Below, piece by piece: positions 34,629 to 43,988 of a stretch of 64,000 bases of DNA (the stretch's first letter is position 1; each line of letters opens with the position of its first letter). The notes beneath the pieces were generated by a model. It had not been told where the DNA came from. It saw only the letters and a list, made by a program, of their open reading frames with translations, and did no database searches. Location of the stretch: NCBI GenBank assembly GCA_951812625.1, contig CATOSP010000002.1, positions 784,880-848,879 of the forward strand, in the 5' to 3' direction. Both the position numbers and the translations under genes were made by a program. The DNA comes from an uncultured Dehalococcoidia bacterium (GTDB lineage: Bacteria > Chloroflexota > Dehalococcoidia > Lucifugimonadales > UBA3495).

Positions 34629-34823
34629 CTTAGGTGACCGTCCTGTTGAGGGTTATAGGGATCGCCCTGGGCAAGGTCGGTGACAGCGCTTAGATTCCAT
34701 CACGTCGAAATAGCATACCACGGAAATTGCCTCCAAGTGCGATTCCTGAAGACTGCCGTTGAACGGGACGTGGTTCCGGCTTACAATGGCCCTGACCTAG
34801 ATTTGCGATAAGGGGAGTCTGAA

Positions 34824-35054
34824 GTGACCCAAGCTACAGGTACCGACGTAATCATTTACACTCACCCCGATTGCGCCTATTCCGCGGCGGCGAAGATGGA
34901 CTACCGCAAGCGCGGCGTGGCATACCTGGAAATCGACGTTTCCAGGCAACCGGACAAGGTGTCCGAGCTTCTGGAGCATTCCAAGGGAGAGCGGGTAACG
35001 CCAGTCATTGTCGAGAATGGCGTTGCCACCATCGGGTTCAAGGGCGGGTATTGA
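34824..35054 (+). CDS. Glutaredoxin-like protein with CxxS motif
   Basis: A 76-residue thioredoxin-fold protein starting at GTG 34824 behind AAGGGGAG. VIIYTHPDCAYSAAAK has the glutaredoxin active-site position with Cys then Ser (C-A-Y-S), so only one catalytic Cys remains. RVTPVIVENG holds the cis-Pro, and GFKGGY ends the protein. Such monothiol or NrdH-like small proteins use glutathione or mycothiol-like thiols, or assist Fe-S handling; the true partner is unknown. It lies 224 bases before recA in the same direction. Confidence 0.8.
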   Translation: MTQATGTDVIIYTHPDCAYSAAAKMDYRKRGVAYLEIDVSRQPDKVSELLEHSKGERVTPVIVENGVATIGFKGGY

Positions 35055-35175
35055 GACTTCTAACCCGGGCCGGTCGGCCCACAGACGCAACACACGCCTT
35101 CGCCATCCATTCCCCCAACGAGGCAAATCCTGTTTTTGCTGACATTTGCTCGTTGTGGGAGCCCAAAACGCTATG

Positions 35176-35190
35176 CTAGGATTTTCCTAG
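35176..35190. promoter_or_regulatory. Candidate palindromic operator upstream of recA
   Basis: CTAGGA-TTT-TCCTAG is a perfect 6-bp inverted repeat about 90 bases upstream of recA. Neither the E. coli nor the Bacillus LexA box is visible nearby, so it is a candidate SOS site of unknown type. A chance palindrome is possible. Confidence 0.3.
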
Positions 35191-35277
35191 ATCACACCAG
35201 GCACCCACCAAATTCACCATGACATGGTCAGCCGCCGGAGAAGCGGCGCAGCCGGTCAATGCGAAGGAGCAGTCAGG

Positions 35278-36369
35278 ATGGCAGGGATGGAACGGATGGA
35301 ACGGGACAAAGAAGCCGCACTGGAGATAGCCCTAGGGCGCATCGAGAAAGATTACGGCAAGGGTGCAGTCATGCGCCTCGGGGAGATGAGCCAGCAACTG
35401 GCTACGGAAGTAATCCCTACTGGGTCATTGGCCTTGGACGTTGCCTTGGGAGCAGGCGGGATCCCCAAGGGCAGAGTGACGGAAATCTTCGGCGCAGAAT
35501 CCGCGGGTAAGTCTACGCTGGCGATCCACATCATGGCACAGACCCAATTACAGGGTGGGATAGCTGCCTATGTAGACGTGGAACACGCCCTGGATCCCAA
35601 TTACGCCGCAAATTGTGGCCTGAACCTAGACAGCCTGCTGATCGCCCAACCTGACAGCGCCGAGCAGGCCCTGGACATCACCGAGCAACTGGTCCGCAGT
35701 GGCGCGATTGACTCGGTGGTTATAGATAGTGTGGCCGCTCTCGTGCCCCAAGCAGAGATCGAAGGCGATATGGGAGATACCCACGTGGGGGCGCAGGCGC
35801 GGCTCATGTCACAGGCGTTGCGGAAACTCACCTCGGCCATACACCGCTCCCACACCGCCGTGATCTTTATCAATCAGTTGAGGGAGAAGATCGGCATCTC
35901 CTACGGCAACCCAGAGGTGACGCCCGGAGGCCGTGCCCTGAAGTTCTATAGCTCGGTGCGCATCGACCTGCGCCGCATAGAGTCTATCAAACAGGGGTCA
36001 GAAATCATTGGCAACCGTGTCCGGGCCAGGATTGTCAAAAACAAGATCGCCGCGCCCTTCCGTGTCGCCGAGTTTGACATCATGTTCAACCAGGGCATCA
36101 GCAAGATGGGCGATCTCCTTGAGCTCGGCACCAGCCAGGGCATCATCAAGAAGTCCGGGTCCTTCTACTCATACGGCGAGACTCGCCTGGGCCAGGGCAG
36201 GGAGAATTCCAAAGAATTCCTCACGCAGCACCCCGAAATCGCCGCCTCGGTGGAAGCCCGCATCCGGGGAATGGAACCATCCCAAGAACCTGCGCAGGTT
36301 GCGGCCGCTGCGGAGGACGAAGTCGACTACAAGCTTCCCGCCGTCTCGGACCTGGATGAAGAAGAGTAG
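35278..36369 (+). CDS. recA: RecA recombinase
   Basis: A 363-residue recombinase that polymerises on single-stranded DNA, drives strand exchange and triggers LexA cleavage. ATG 35278 is supported by AAGGAG eight bases upstream; an 18-codon extension to 35224 is not. Walker A is GAESAGKST at 72-80, slightly different from the common GPESSGKTT. Walker [12 protein letters not shown], the loop L1/L2 region with [30 protein letters not shown] and [11 protein letters not shown] are all present. The tail is acidic ([13 protein letters not shown]). recX follows after 25 bases, the common arrangement. Confidence 0.98.
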   Translation: MAGMERMERDKEAALEIALGRIEKDYGKGAVMRLGEMSQQLATEVIPTGSLALDVALGAGGIPKGRVTEIFGAESAGKSTLAIHIMAQTQLQGGIAAYVDVEHALDPNYAANCGLNLDSLLIAQPDSAEQALDITEQLVRSGAIDSVVIDSVAALVPQAEIEGDMGDTHVGAQARLMSQALRKLTSAIHRSHTAVIFINQLREKIGISYGNPEVTPGGRALKFYSSVRIDLRRIESIKQGSEIIGNRVRARIVKNKIAAPFRVAEFDIMFNQGISKMGDLLELGTSQGIIKKSGSFYSYGETRLGQGRENSKEFLTQHPEIAASVEARIRGMEPSQEPAQVAAAAEDEVDYKLPAVSDLDEEE

Positions 36370-36394
36370 CCCTTGGTTTCCACCAGCTAAGGGG

Positions 36395-36967
36395 ATGCCA
36401 TATCCTGTGGGACACGGAAATGGGAACACCCAGGCACCTCTGGACAACTCCATGGAGCGAGGGCTGGCAACCGGCCTGCGGATGCTGGCCTACCGCGCCC
36501 GCACTGAGGCAGAGGTACGCACTCGCCTCGCCCGACGATACACGCCGGATGTCGTTACCCAAACTGTTGCCCTGCTCAAGGCACGCCGGTTTTTGGATGA
36601 TACCGCATTCGCCAGGGGCTGGCGTGAGAGCCGGGAACGACGCCGTCCCAGAGGGGAAGCGTTGCTGCGGCAGGAGTTATTGCGACGGGGGGTTGCTCCC
36701 GATGTGATAGAGGACGCCCTTCATGGCTTCGATGCGGCATCCAACGCATACCAAGCCAGTCACAGGCTTGCGCGGCGCATATCTGGAACCACCAGCCGAG
36801 AGTTCGGCCGGCGTATCTGGAGACACCTGCAACGGAAGGGATTTGAGCAGGAAGTGATCCGGGAGACGGTGGAGCGCCTTTGGCAGGAGCTACCGGAGCT
36901 TTATCATAGCCAGGTAGACCCCTACAGCGAGGGCCAAGAGAGTATATATACTGAAAAATGGCCCTAG
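36395..36967 (+). CDS. recX: RecX regulatory protein
   Basis: A 191-residue helical protein that modulates RecA filaments. I place the start at ATG 36395 because the preceding in-frame codons lie inside recA; the ribosome site AAGGGG is directly adjacent to the ATG, so the start is uncertain and later ones are possible. The family core is RMLAYRARTEAEVRTRLARR, FLDDTAFARGWRESRERR, GEALLRQELLRRGVAPDVI and the third repeat GRRIWRHLQRKGFEQEVI. About 20 extra residues follow (YSEGQESIYTEKWP), and their codons overlap 78 bases of the opposite-strand gene ending at 36890. Confidence 0.85.
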   Translation: MPYPVGHGNGNTQAPLDNSMERGLATGLRMLAYRARTEAEVRTRLARRYTPDVVTQTVALLKARRFLDDTAFARGWRESRERRRPRGEALLRQELLRRGVAPDVIEDALHGFDAASNAYQASHRLARRISGTTSREFGRRIWRHLQRKGFEQEVIRETVERLWQELPELYHSQVDPYSEGQESIYTEKWP

Positions 36968-37426
36968 CAACACGGCGATTGCGTAAGACAGAATCACCGA
37001 GCCCCCGGTCGCCCAAGACAGTAGTACGCTGCGTTTCCGGTCCACTGCCCGGCTCACTATTTCTCCGGCCCCGATTCCGATCACTATTCCCGCCAGAGCC
37101 AGCAGCAAAGCCGGAGCAAACCCATCGAACAGATACCGGACTAGGTAATTGTATACTGCCCATAGCACGCCGCCGCCGATTCCGACCATTATGCACGTAG
37201 CAAGACCCCTAAGGTAATATAAGGGTCGGAATTCGTAGGTAGGGTTAGCAACAGGCTTGCCGCAGTCCCGGCAGCGGATGCCCACGGGGGCCTGCACCAT
37301 GCATTGGGTACAGATAGACTTACCGCAATGGCTGCAGGAAAGTCCAGTCTCAATCTCCGGGTGCCACGCGCAGTAGTGCGCGGCGCCCGGTCCTTGGCCT
37401 ACCTGTTGTGTTCGGTCAGTGCTCAA
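36890..37426 (-). CDS. B-box-like zinc-finger membrane protein
   Basis: A 178-residue protein starting at TTG 37426 with CTGGAG six bases upstream. Residues 18-57 form a B-box-like double zinc site: CAWHPEIETGLSCSHCGKSI then CTQCMVQAPVGIRCRDC, with paired Cys/His. Four hydrophobic helices follow (about 70-178), the last one ending the protein at VYLAMIKLR. It belongs to an architecture of soluble zinc finger plus membrane bundle, sometimes next to rhomboid proteins. The 3' end overlaps the recX gene by 78 bases on the other strand. It follows plsY on the same strand, 19 bases after it, and so could be the last gene of that unit. Confidence 0.8.
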   Translation of the reverse strand: MSTDRTQQVGQGPGAAHYCAWHPEIETGLSCSHCGKSICTQCMVQAPVGIRCRDCGKPVANPTYEFRPLYYLRGLATCIMVGIGGGVLWAVYNYLVRYLFDGFAPALLLALAGIVIGIGAGEIVSRAVDRKRSVLLSWATGGSVILSYAIAVLLGPFFSIYTLLALAVGVYLAMIKLR

Positions 37427-37445
37427 GCTCAGCTCCAGGGATATG

Positions 37446-38126
37446 CTAGTCTGACGTGCGCGGCGACCTGTGGACCCATTTGGCGTTGTCGTCCACGTCC
37501 CGGTCGAGCAACAGCCGATTGAACAGCACCTTCCTCCTAGGCAACCCTGGGTGCAGCGGGTTCCAATTGGACAACAATCGCTTTAATACCACCAGCGCAA
37601 GCGCACCGACGCAATACCAGGCCACCACAGTTGGGTCACGGGTGATGAACGTCCACACGGGAAGCAACACCAAGGCGATCAGCACACATAACCCGGAGTT
37701 CCGTGTCAAGAGCCAACCAATCCCCACCATGACAAGGGACACGGCTAGGACAATCGGGGAGAGTACCGCCAGGCTGCCAACCACCACGGCGACCCCCCGT
37801 CCGCCTTGGAACTTGAGGAAAACCGACCAGTTGTGCCCGGCCAGGGCGCAGAGGGAGGCGCCCATCAACATGCCGGATTCAGGGCGCAAATCAAGAAGGT
37901 AGGTACCCGCCAGCAATGGCGCAGATCCCTTACCCAACACGTCGAAGAGGAAAAGCGGGACCCACGGTAACTTTCCCAAATGCCGGAATGCGTTAGACGC
38001 TCCTACATTTCCGCTGCCATAGTCCCGGATGTCGATGTTTCTGGAGACCTTGGCAACAAGATACGCCGTGGGAACGGAGCCTATGAGGTAGGAGCAGATG
38101 TAGAGCCCGGCGATCTCTATCAGCAC
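37446..38126 (-). CDS. plsY: Glycerol-3-phosphate acyltransferase PlsY
   Basis: A 226-residue membrane enzyme that acylates glycerol-3-phosphate from acyl-phosphate, the first step to phosphatidic acid. GTG 38126 has CGGAG upstream. Canonical motifs are intact, unlike the paralogue at 32770: GSVPTAYLVAK, GSGNVGASNAFR and KFQGGRGVAV, with about five helices. The C-terminus is longer than usual, with a basic stretch (HPGLPRRKVLFNRLLLDRD). It lies 21 bases after the PHP gene in a run ymdB-PHP-plsY-zinc finger. Confidence 0.93.
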   Translation of the reverse strand: MLIEIAGLYICSYLIGSVPTAYLVAKVSRNIDIRDYGSGNVGASNAFRHLGKLPWVPLFLFDVLGKGSAPLLAGTYLLDLRPESGMLMGASLCALAGHNWSVFLKFQGGRGVAVVVGSLAVLSPIVLAVSLVMVGIGWLLTRNSGLCVLIALVLLPVWTFITRDPTVVAWYCVGALALVVLKRLLSNWNPLHPGLPRRKVLFNRLLLDRDVDDNAKWVHRSPRTSD

Positions 38127-38147
38127 TGTCGGGATGCTCCGCAGCTG

Positions 38148-38984
38148 CTATCGCAGCTTGTGTGCCGCATCCTCCAATCGTTCGACTGTTTCCAGCGGGG
38201 GTCCCAGGGTTCCTGGCAGCAACTCCCCAGTATTGCCCAACCCATGATAGTCGCTGCCGCCACAGGGGATGAGGTCATACTCCTCCGCCAGTTCTGCCAA
38301 GCGGTTTACGGTTTTGGAGTCGTATTGGGCATAGTGGACCTCCATTCCCATCAGACCAACGTCCTTGAGAAGCGCAATTGCGGGCTCCATGTCTACCAAG
38401 TAGGCAGGGTGTGCCAACACCGGCACCGCGCCGAAACGAACAAGCAGATTGACGGCCTGGTCCGGCGACATCTTGGTGCGTTCGACGTAGGCCAGCCCAT
38501 TGCGGCCAAGATACTCCGGGAAAGCGTCCTTCGGTTCCTTGCAGTAACCCTTTTCAACCATGGCCAGTGCGATGTGGGGCCGGCCTACCGCTCCGTCGCC
38601 GGCGATCTCCTTGACCCGATCCCAATCAACGTGGATGCCAAGCGTGGCCAACTTGTCCACCATCGCCTTGCCCCGCTCCAACCGCCCGTCCCGGAAGCGG
38701 CCCAGCAGGGCCTGAAGCTCCGGGTCCTCGTGGTTCAGGAAGTAACCCAACATGTGGACTTCGTCGCCTGGAATGTCGGTACTGATCTCGATGGCCGGGA
38801 TTATCCTCAGATCGGGGAACTCCCTAGCTGCATAGAACGCTTCTGCGAGACCTTCAGTAGTATCATGGTCGGAGATCGCCACCTGCTTCAGCCCTTGGCT
38901 GGCAACCAACTGCACCAACTCCGTGGGTGACAGCCGTCCATCCGAGGCCGTGGTATGCAGGTGCAGGTCAACCAAAGCGCCCAT
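38148..38984 (-). CDS. PHP-domain metal-dependent phosphoesterase
   Basis: A 278-residue PHP phosphoesterase. DLHLHTTASDGRL gives the first metal-binding His pair and Asp, ISDHDTTEG the next, then an intermediate GDEVHMLGYFLN His, and near the C-terminus CGGSDYHG with the final Asp-x-His. This resembles RNase AM/YciV-type 5'-nucleotide phosphatases that hydrolyse 3',5'-bisphosphates or short RNA. It starts one base after the ymdB stop (TAG-A-ATG), so the two are translationally coupled. Together with rny, nucleic-acid turnover is the likely theme. Confidence 0.9.
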   Translation of the reverse strand: MGALVDLHLHTTASDGRLSPTELVQLVASQGLKQVAISDHDTTEGLAEAFYAAREFPDLRIIPAIEISTDIPGDEVHMLGYFLNHEDPELQALLGRFRDGRLERGKAMVDKLATLGIHVDWDRVKEIAGDGAVGRPHIALAMVEKGYCKEPKDAFPEYLGRNGLAYVERTKMSPDQAVNLLVRFGAVPVLAHPAYLVDMEPAIALLKDVGLMGMEVHYAQYDSKTVNRLAELAEEYDLIPCGGSDYHGLGNTGELLPGTLGPPLETVERLEDAAHKLR

Positions 38985-38985
38985 T

Positions 38986-39753
38986 CTATCTCACCATCCT
39001 GTCCATACGGTCAATCGACAGGGCCTTCCCAGACCCGGTGTCAACCTCGACGAGTACTGAGTTCATGATCACCGGCCCACCAGCGACGGTCAATCTATTG
39101 GGCAGACCAGTCAAGAACCGGTCCAAGACCGCGCTGGAATCACTGCCGATGACGGAGTCTACAGGACCAGTCATCCCCACGTCGGTGACGTAGGCTGTTC
39201 CCGATGGGAGTACGCGAGTGTCCACGGTACCAACGTGGGTGTGAGTGCCAACAACGGCACTGACGCGGCCATCCAAGTACCAACCCATCGCTTGCTTCTC
39301 CGACGTCGCCTCGGCATGGAAATCAACCAACACGACCTTGGGGCCACTATCGCCGACGTCGTTAAGGATGCTGGTGGCGGTGCGGAACGGGCAGTCTAAC
39401 GGAGGCATGAACACACGGCCCATGAGGTTCATAACCATGATACCGTCGTGGACTATGTAACCGTGGCCTGGTGCGTCGGGGTAGTTGGCAGGACGAACCA
39501 AGGGCAGACCCTCGTCCATGTGGGGGACGATCTCCTTCTGGTCCCACACATGGTTACCAGACGTCAGAACGTCCACACCGTTTTCGAGGAGCTCGTAAGC
39601 TGTCTCCAGAGTCAGTCCAAACCCGCCTGCAGTGTTTTCGGCGTTTGCTACCACAAGGTCTATGCCATGCTCCTCACGGAGTTCGGGAACTAGGCTGCGG
39701 ATGGCCCGTCTGCCGGGGCGTCCGATAATGTCGCCAATCATTAAAATACGCAA
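38986..39753 (-). CDS. ymdB: YmdB-type metallophosphoesterase (TIGR00282)
   Basis: A 255-residue enzyme starting at TTG 39753 with GGGAGAG upstream. MIGDIIGRPGRRAI starts the metal site; NAENTAGGFG, SGNHVWDQKE, VDFHAEATSEK and GTHTHVGTVDT provide further metal ligands. Bacillus YmdB is a cyclic-nucleotide phosphodiesterase influencing biofilm formation and lies next to rny, as it does here. Its role in this organism is inferred from that conservation. A hairpin at 39789-39824 separates it from rny, so it may use its own promoter. Confidence 0.93.
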   Translation of the reverse strand: MRILMIGDIIGRPGRRAIRSLVPELREEHGIDLVVANAENTAGGFGLTLETAYELLENGVDVLTSGNHVWDQKEIVPHMDEGLPLVRPANYPDAPGHGYIVHDGIMVMNLMGRVFMPPLDCPFRTATSILNDVGDSGPKVVLVDFHAEATSEKQAMGWYLDGRVSAVVGTHTHVGTVDTRVLPSGTAYVTDVGMTGPVDSVIGSDSSAVLDRFLTGLPNRLTVAGGPVIMNSVLVEVDTGSGKALSIDRMDRMVR

Positions 39754-39788
39754 TAGAAGACTCTCCCAGGGGTCAACCCCTGTACAAC

Positions 39789-39824
39789 CGAAGGGGGCCG
39801 GGGATTAGCCCCGTGCCCCCTTCG
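39789..39824. terminator. GC-rich terminator-like hairpin between rny and ymdB
   Basis: CGAAGGGGGC (39789-39798) pairs with GCCCCCTTCG (39815-39824), and inner CGGGG/CCCCG pairs extend the stem. It lies after the rny stop on the minus strand. A U-tract is absent, so read-through into ymdB is possible. Confidence 0.6.
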
Positions 39825-39910
39825 CGAGTTCAGTGTTTTGCCCGCGCGGTACAAGCCTTTTGTTCGTACCTACGCCGGACCACCCGGCGGGCATTTAGGC
39901 AACCCCGAGC

Positions 39911-41437
39911 TCATCTGGCGTACTCCACGTTCCGGGTTTCACGGATCACGGTTACCTTGATCTGTCCGGGGAAAACCAGATCTTCCTCGACCTTGCGAGC
40001 GATATCCCTAGCCAACTCGGCGGAGCGTACATCGTCCATGTCGTCGGGCTTGACCATGACCCGAACTTCCCGTCCGGCCTGGATGGCAAAGGCTCTCTCC
40101 ACACCGTCAAATCCAGTGGCGGCTTCCTCGAGGTCACGGAGCCGCTTTACATACATTTCCAGAGATTCTTTGCGAGCTCCAGGGCGAGACGCACTTATGG
40201 CGTCGGCCGTGGCGATCAAGAAGGACTCGATCGTCTCATGCTCGTCGCTGTGGTGCTCTAGAATCCCCCGGTATGAGCTGTAGTTGATCCCGTGCTTCTG
40301 CGCGATCTCCGCTCCGATCTCCGCGTGGGGACCAGCCACCTCATGGGTCAGAGCCTTGCCGATGTCGTGCAACAGCCCTCCCACCTTGGCAACCTGCTCG
40401 TTGGCACCCACCTCGGCAGCGAGCATTCCCGCCAACAGGCCTACCTCGATGGAGTGCATCAAGACGTTCTCGCCATAGCTGTACCGGTATTTCAACTGCC
40501 CCAGCAACCTGATGACCTCGGGGTCGAGGCCACTCACTCCCACGTCAAATGTCGCCTGCTCTCCGGCCTTGCGTATAGTTTCTTCGATGTCCTTCTGGGA
40601 CCTGTGAACCACGTCCTCAATACGTGCTGGCTGAATACGCCCATCGGAAATGAGGCTTTCCAATGAGAGCCGCGCCACCTCCCGCCTCACAGGGTCAAAA
40701 CAGGAAATGGTGACGACTTCGGGGGTGTCGTCAATGATTACATCGACCCCGGTAAGAGATTCCAGGGTCCTGATATTTCGCCCCTCGCGGCCGATAAGAC
40801 GACCCTTCATCTCATCGTTGGGCAGGGATACTACAGAGGTTGTGGACTCGGACACAACGTCCGTGGCCAGTCGGTTAATGGCAAGAGTAACGATACGGCG
40901 GGCATTTTCGTCTGCGCTCGCCTTGTGTTCTTTTTCGAGTTCATAGTAGCGTCGAGCCAAGTCCTGGCGGGCTTGCTCTTCGCCTCTCTTGACGACGATC
41001 TCGCGGGCCTCGGCAACGTTGAGACCGGCGATATCCTCCAGGGCGTTCAATTGCTCTGCCTTGAGCTGCTCAGCCTCTTCGAGGGTTCCTTGCACCTCGG
41101 CTTCCCTGGCCTTTACGCTCAATTGCTGCTTCTCAACGGCCTCAGTCTTTTTCTCCAACTGCTCTTCCCGCTGAACGTATCGGCGTTCCATACGGTTGAG
41201 TTCCTGCCGTCTCTGCTTGATCTCGTTCTCTCCGGCAGTGCGCAGTTGCAAGACCTCTTCCTGAGCCGAGAGTATAAGTTTCCGGTGCTCCTCCTCCGCC
41301 TGCCCTCGAATTCGCTCGGCGTCCTCTCTTGCGTTGCCTACCCGTTGCCCATTAACCCTGTTTCTGTAGAACAGCCAACCAGCTGTTGCGAACCCCGTTA
41401 CCGCTAGGACGGCCAGGATAATGTCTATAGCTATCAC
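39911..41437 (-). CDS. rny: Ribonuclease Y
   Basis: A 508-residue membrane-bound endoribonuclease that starts mRNA decay. GTG 41437 has AGGTGAT upstream. Residues 5-23 form one membrane anchor (IILAVLAVTGFATAGWLF). A coiled coil of about 150 residues follows (LNRMERRYVQREEQLEKK and on), then a KH RNA-binding domain with LIGREGRNIRTLESLTG, and an HD domain whose GLLHDIGKAL carries the metal-binding His-Asp. The tail ends with GQIKVTVIRETRNVEYAR. Length is near the usual 520. Confidence 0.97.
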   Translation of the reverse strand: MIAIDIILAVLAVTGFATAGWLFYRNRVNGQRVGNAREDAERIRGQAEEEHRKLILSAQEEVLQLRTAGENEIKQRRQELNRMERRYVQREEQLEKKTEAVEKQQLSVKAREAEVQGTLEEAEQLKAEQLNALEDIAGLNVAEAREIVVKRGEEQARQDLARRYYELEKEHKASADENARRIVTLAINRLATDVVSESTTSVVSLPNDEMKGRLIGREGRNIRTLESLTGVDVIIDDTPEVVTISCFDPVRREVARLSLESLISDGRIQPARIEDVVHRSQKDIEETIRKAGEQATFDVGVSGLDPEVIRLLGQLKYRYSYGENVLMHSIEVGLLAGMLAAEVGANEQVAKVGGLLHDIGKALTHEVAGPHAEIGAEIAQKHGINYSSYRGILEHHSDEHETIESFLIATADAISASRPGARKESLEMYVKRLRDLEEAATGFDGVERAFAIQAGREVRVMVKPDDMDDVRSAELARDIARKVEEDLVFPGQIKVTVIRETRNVEYAR

Positions 41438-41596
41438 ACTATCACCTACCCTTTTCCGCCTAGTACGCAGAGTTGGAAGACCCAGCCTCCCACAGGTTTA
41501 TGCTACCGACAAGCGTACCCGGTGTCAAGGAGAGTCGACGCCTGGCTCCGGGCCTTTAATGGCCTCCGGCGCTTCGGCGGAGTGCTTCGGAGCCTA

Positions 41597-41625
41597 TTGA
41601 GACGGTCGCCGCACTGCCCTATAAT
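41597..41625 (+). promoter_or_regulatory. Promoter for dnaJ
   Basis: TTGAGA (41597-41602), exactly 17 bases, then TATAAT (41620-41625), a good housekeeping promoter 73 bases upstream of the dnaJ start. No HspR-type palindrome is obvious here. Confidence 0.65.
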
Positions 41626-41697
41626 GAATGGTATCAATAGCCTAATTTTCGTGCCTGTACCCCAGACTGCAAAGCGCATCCCAGCAGGTGGCATTTC

Positions 41698-42861
41698 ATG
41701 GCGAAACGGGACTATTATGAGGTCTTGGGTGTCTCTCGGACCGATAGTGATGAAGAAATTCGGAGAGCCTTCCGCAAGAAGGCGATGGAGTTCCACCCCG
41801 ACCGGAACAAGAACTCTGACGCAGAGGAAAAGTTCAAGGAGGTCAACGAGGCCTACCAGGTTTTGTCAGACCAGAAGAAGCGGAGCCAGTACGACCGTTT
41901 CGGACATGCGACGGGAGCTAATGGCGGCTTTGACCGGCCTTTCGACGGGTTCGATACCTTCGGGTTCGGTGGGTTCGGGGACATTTTTGATTCCTTTTTC
42001 GGAGATGTCTCAGGCCGTGCCACGCGCCGTGCACAGCGGGGCGCAGACCTGCAACAACGGGTCGTCCTGAGCTTCGAGGAATCAGTATTCGGTGTTGAGT
42101 GCGAGATTGAGATAGATCGTTTGGAACAGTGCCAGACGTGTGCCGGCGCTGGGAACGAGCCAGGCACACCGGTAGACGAGTGCTCCACGTGCCGGGGAGC
42201 GGGCCAGGTCCGTAGGACCCAGAAAAGCGTCTTCGGCCAGTTCTCCCAAATCGCCCCGTGCACCGCATGCCGCGGCGCCGGCACTGTTGTCCAGACATAC
42301 TGCTCGACCTGCAAGGGGTCCGGAAACGAACGCCGGAAGCGGACTAGGGCTGTATCTATCCCGGCCGGAATCGAATCCGGGATGCAGGTGAGGATTACGG
42401 GCGAAGGAGATGTGGGACAGGATGGTGGCCCTCGAGGAAATCTCTACGTATATGTCGATGTAAGAGAACACGAGCACTTTTACCGCGAGGGCAACGACCT
42501 AGTCTACCTTTTACCCGTCAACCTTGCCGAAGCCGCTCTGGGGACAAAGAAAATTGTGCCGACTCTGGACGGTTCGGATCAGATTCTCACGGTACCGCAA
42601 GGGACAGCGGGAGGCGCACAATTCCGCCTCAGAGGGAAGGGCATCCCCGACGTGCGTAGCAGTCGGCGGGGTGACCTCCGGGTCATGATCGATCTACAGG
42701 TGCCCACCAAGGTGACTTCCAGGCAGCGCAGGCTTCTGGAAGAACTGGCCAAATCCTTTGGAACAGCCGAAGATGTCGACGTTGATCCCAGTCTGGACGA
42801 ACCTGACGAAGAGGGGAGTGACAAGGGCCTGTTCGAGCGTATAAAGGGTGCATTCGGCTGA
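41698..42861 (+). CDS. dnaJ: Chaperone DnaJ (Hsp40)
   Basis: A 387-residue co-chaperone stimulating the ATPase of DnaK. The J-domain occupies residues 1-70, with RDYYEVLGV and the HPD triad in FHPDRNK. A Gly/Phe-rich region follows ([17 protein letters not shown]). Four zinc repeats CxxCxGxG are seen as [24 protein letters not shown] and CSTCKGSG. The C-terminal substrate domain ends before an acidic linker and [12 protein letters not shown]. It lies 28 kb from the hspR-grpE-dnaK operon and directly ahead of prmA. Confidence 0.97.
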   Translation: MAKRDYYEVLGVSRTDSDEEIRRAFRKKAMEFHPDRNKNSDAEEKFKEVNEAYQVLSDQKKRSQYDRFGHATGANGGFDRPFDGFDTFGFGGFGDIFDSFFGDVSGRATRRAQRGADLQQRVVLSFEESVFGVECEIEIDRLEQCQTCAGAGNEPGTPVDECSTCRGAGQVRRTQKSVFGQFSQIAPCTACRGAGTVVQTYCSTCKGSGNERRKRTRAVSIPAGIESGMQVRITGEGDVGQDGGPRGNLYVYVDVREHEHFYREGNDLVYLLPVNLAEAALGTKKIVPTLDGSDQILTVPQGTAGGAQFRLRGKGIPDVRSSRRGDLRVMIDLQVPTKVTSRQRRLLEELAKSFGTAEDVDVDPSLDEPDEEGSDKGLFERIKGAFG

Positions 42862-42974
42862 TTAGAGCTCTACGCCATCCTCGGTGGGACGAGCATTGCC
42901 CAGTGTGTGCACAGCCCGGGATGTTCTCCCTCACCCAGCGTCGCCACCTTTCATGTCCCCTGCCGGAGAAAGGC

Positions 42975-43916
42975 ATGGTCTGGCAAGAACTCAGCATAAG
43001 AGTCCCCTACGAGTACGTCGAGCCTGTATCCTACCTGTTCAGCCGGTACGGACACGGTCTTTCGATGGAGAAAGACGAAGAGCGTGTGGCAGACTCCGGT
43101 AGGAAGACCGTAGCATGGGGTGACCCTGATGTAGGTGGGGAATGGGACGGAATTGATCGTGTCACGCTCAGGACGTACCTGCAGCACACGTCCAAGCGGA
43201 GATTGGCCCGCATCGAGGTGGGGTTGAAACTGGTTGGACTCCTGGAACCGTTGGAAGATCTGCAGATCACAACAGTCCCGGACATGGAGGACTGGCAGAC
43301 TCAATGGCGCAGCCACTTCGACCTGCTACGTGTTGGCGCCCGGTTAGTAATCAAACCTACCTGGATTCCATACGAGCCGACTGGCGACGATGTTGTGATC
43401 GAGTTGGACCCGGGTATGGCATTTGGGACCGGCTACCACCCGACTACCTATACCTGCCTGGAGGCTCTGCAAGACCTGGTACAACCACGCATGAGGGTCC
43501 TGGATCTGGGTACAGGTTCAGGTATCCTGTCAATCACGGCGATCCGGCTGGGGGCATCAGAAGTCGTGGCGTTGGATATCGACCCTCAGGCGGTGCGAGC
43601 CGCCCGCCAGAATTTTCGCCGTACCAGAGTACAGCGGCAGGTCAACCTGACTCAGGGAACAGTGCCTCATCCACTGGCCGGGGAAGGGCATTTCGACGTA
43701 GTAGCAGCCAACATTTCGGCGCGGGCAGTGGCGGAACGCGCGCCGTTCATCGCACCCACCCTAAAACCAGGCGGCATGCTGATAGCGTCTGGGATCATGT
43801 TTGACCAACAGGCAGGGGTTGAGGAAGCTCTGACAAGTCTCGATCTCCGGCTAGAGAAGACCTGGTCGAAGGACGATTGGGTTACGCTTGGGTACCGGGC
43901 TCCCAAAGTGCGTTAG
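42975..43916 (+). CDS. prmA: Ribosomal protein L11 methyltransferase
   Basis: A 313-residue enzyme that trimethylates L11. ATG 42975 is chosen since GGAG lies six bases upstream and the family start (WQELSIRVP) follows; 24 extra in-frame codons to 42903 are unsupported. The conserved core is AFGTGYHPTTYTCLEAL (family usually FGTGTHPTT), VLDLGTGSGILSITAI for SAM and DVVAANISARA, with a substrate-binding N-terminal domain to about residue 90. It follows dnaJ by 113 bases, a widespread arrangement. Confidence 0.93.
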   Translation: MVWQELSIRVPYEYVEPVSYLFSRYGHGLSMEKDEERVADSGRKTVAWGDPDVGGEWDGIDRVTLRTYLQHTSKRRLARIEVGLKLVGLLEPLEDLQITTVPDMEDWQTQWRSHFDLLRVGARLVIKPTWIPYEPTGDDVVIELDPGMAFGTGYHPTTYTCLEALQDLVQPRMRVLDLGTGSGILSITAIRLGASEVVALDIDPQAVRAARQNFRRTRVQRQVNLTQGTVPHPLAGEGHFDVVAANISARAVAERAPFIAPTLKPGGMLIASGIMFDQQAGVEEALTSLDLRLEKTWSKDDWVTLGYRAPKVR

Positions 43917-43988
43917 CAAGAATAGCAGGACCCACGCGTCAACGGGTGACCCAAACAATCAACTTACATCGTGGTCACGGTCGTAGCC

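Noticed and set aside
36008-36394. N-terminal extension of recX into recA
   Set aside because: It would be encoded in another frame of recA; the family core begins after 36395.
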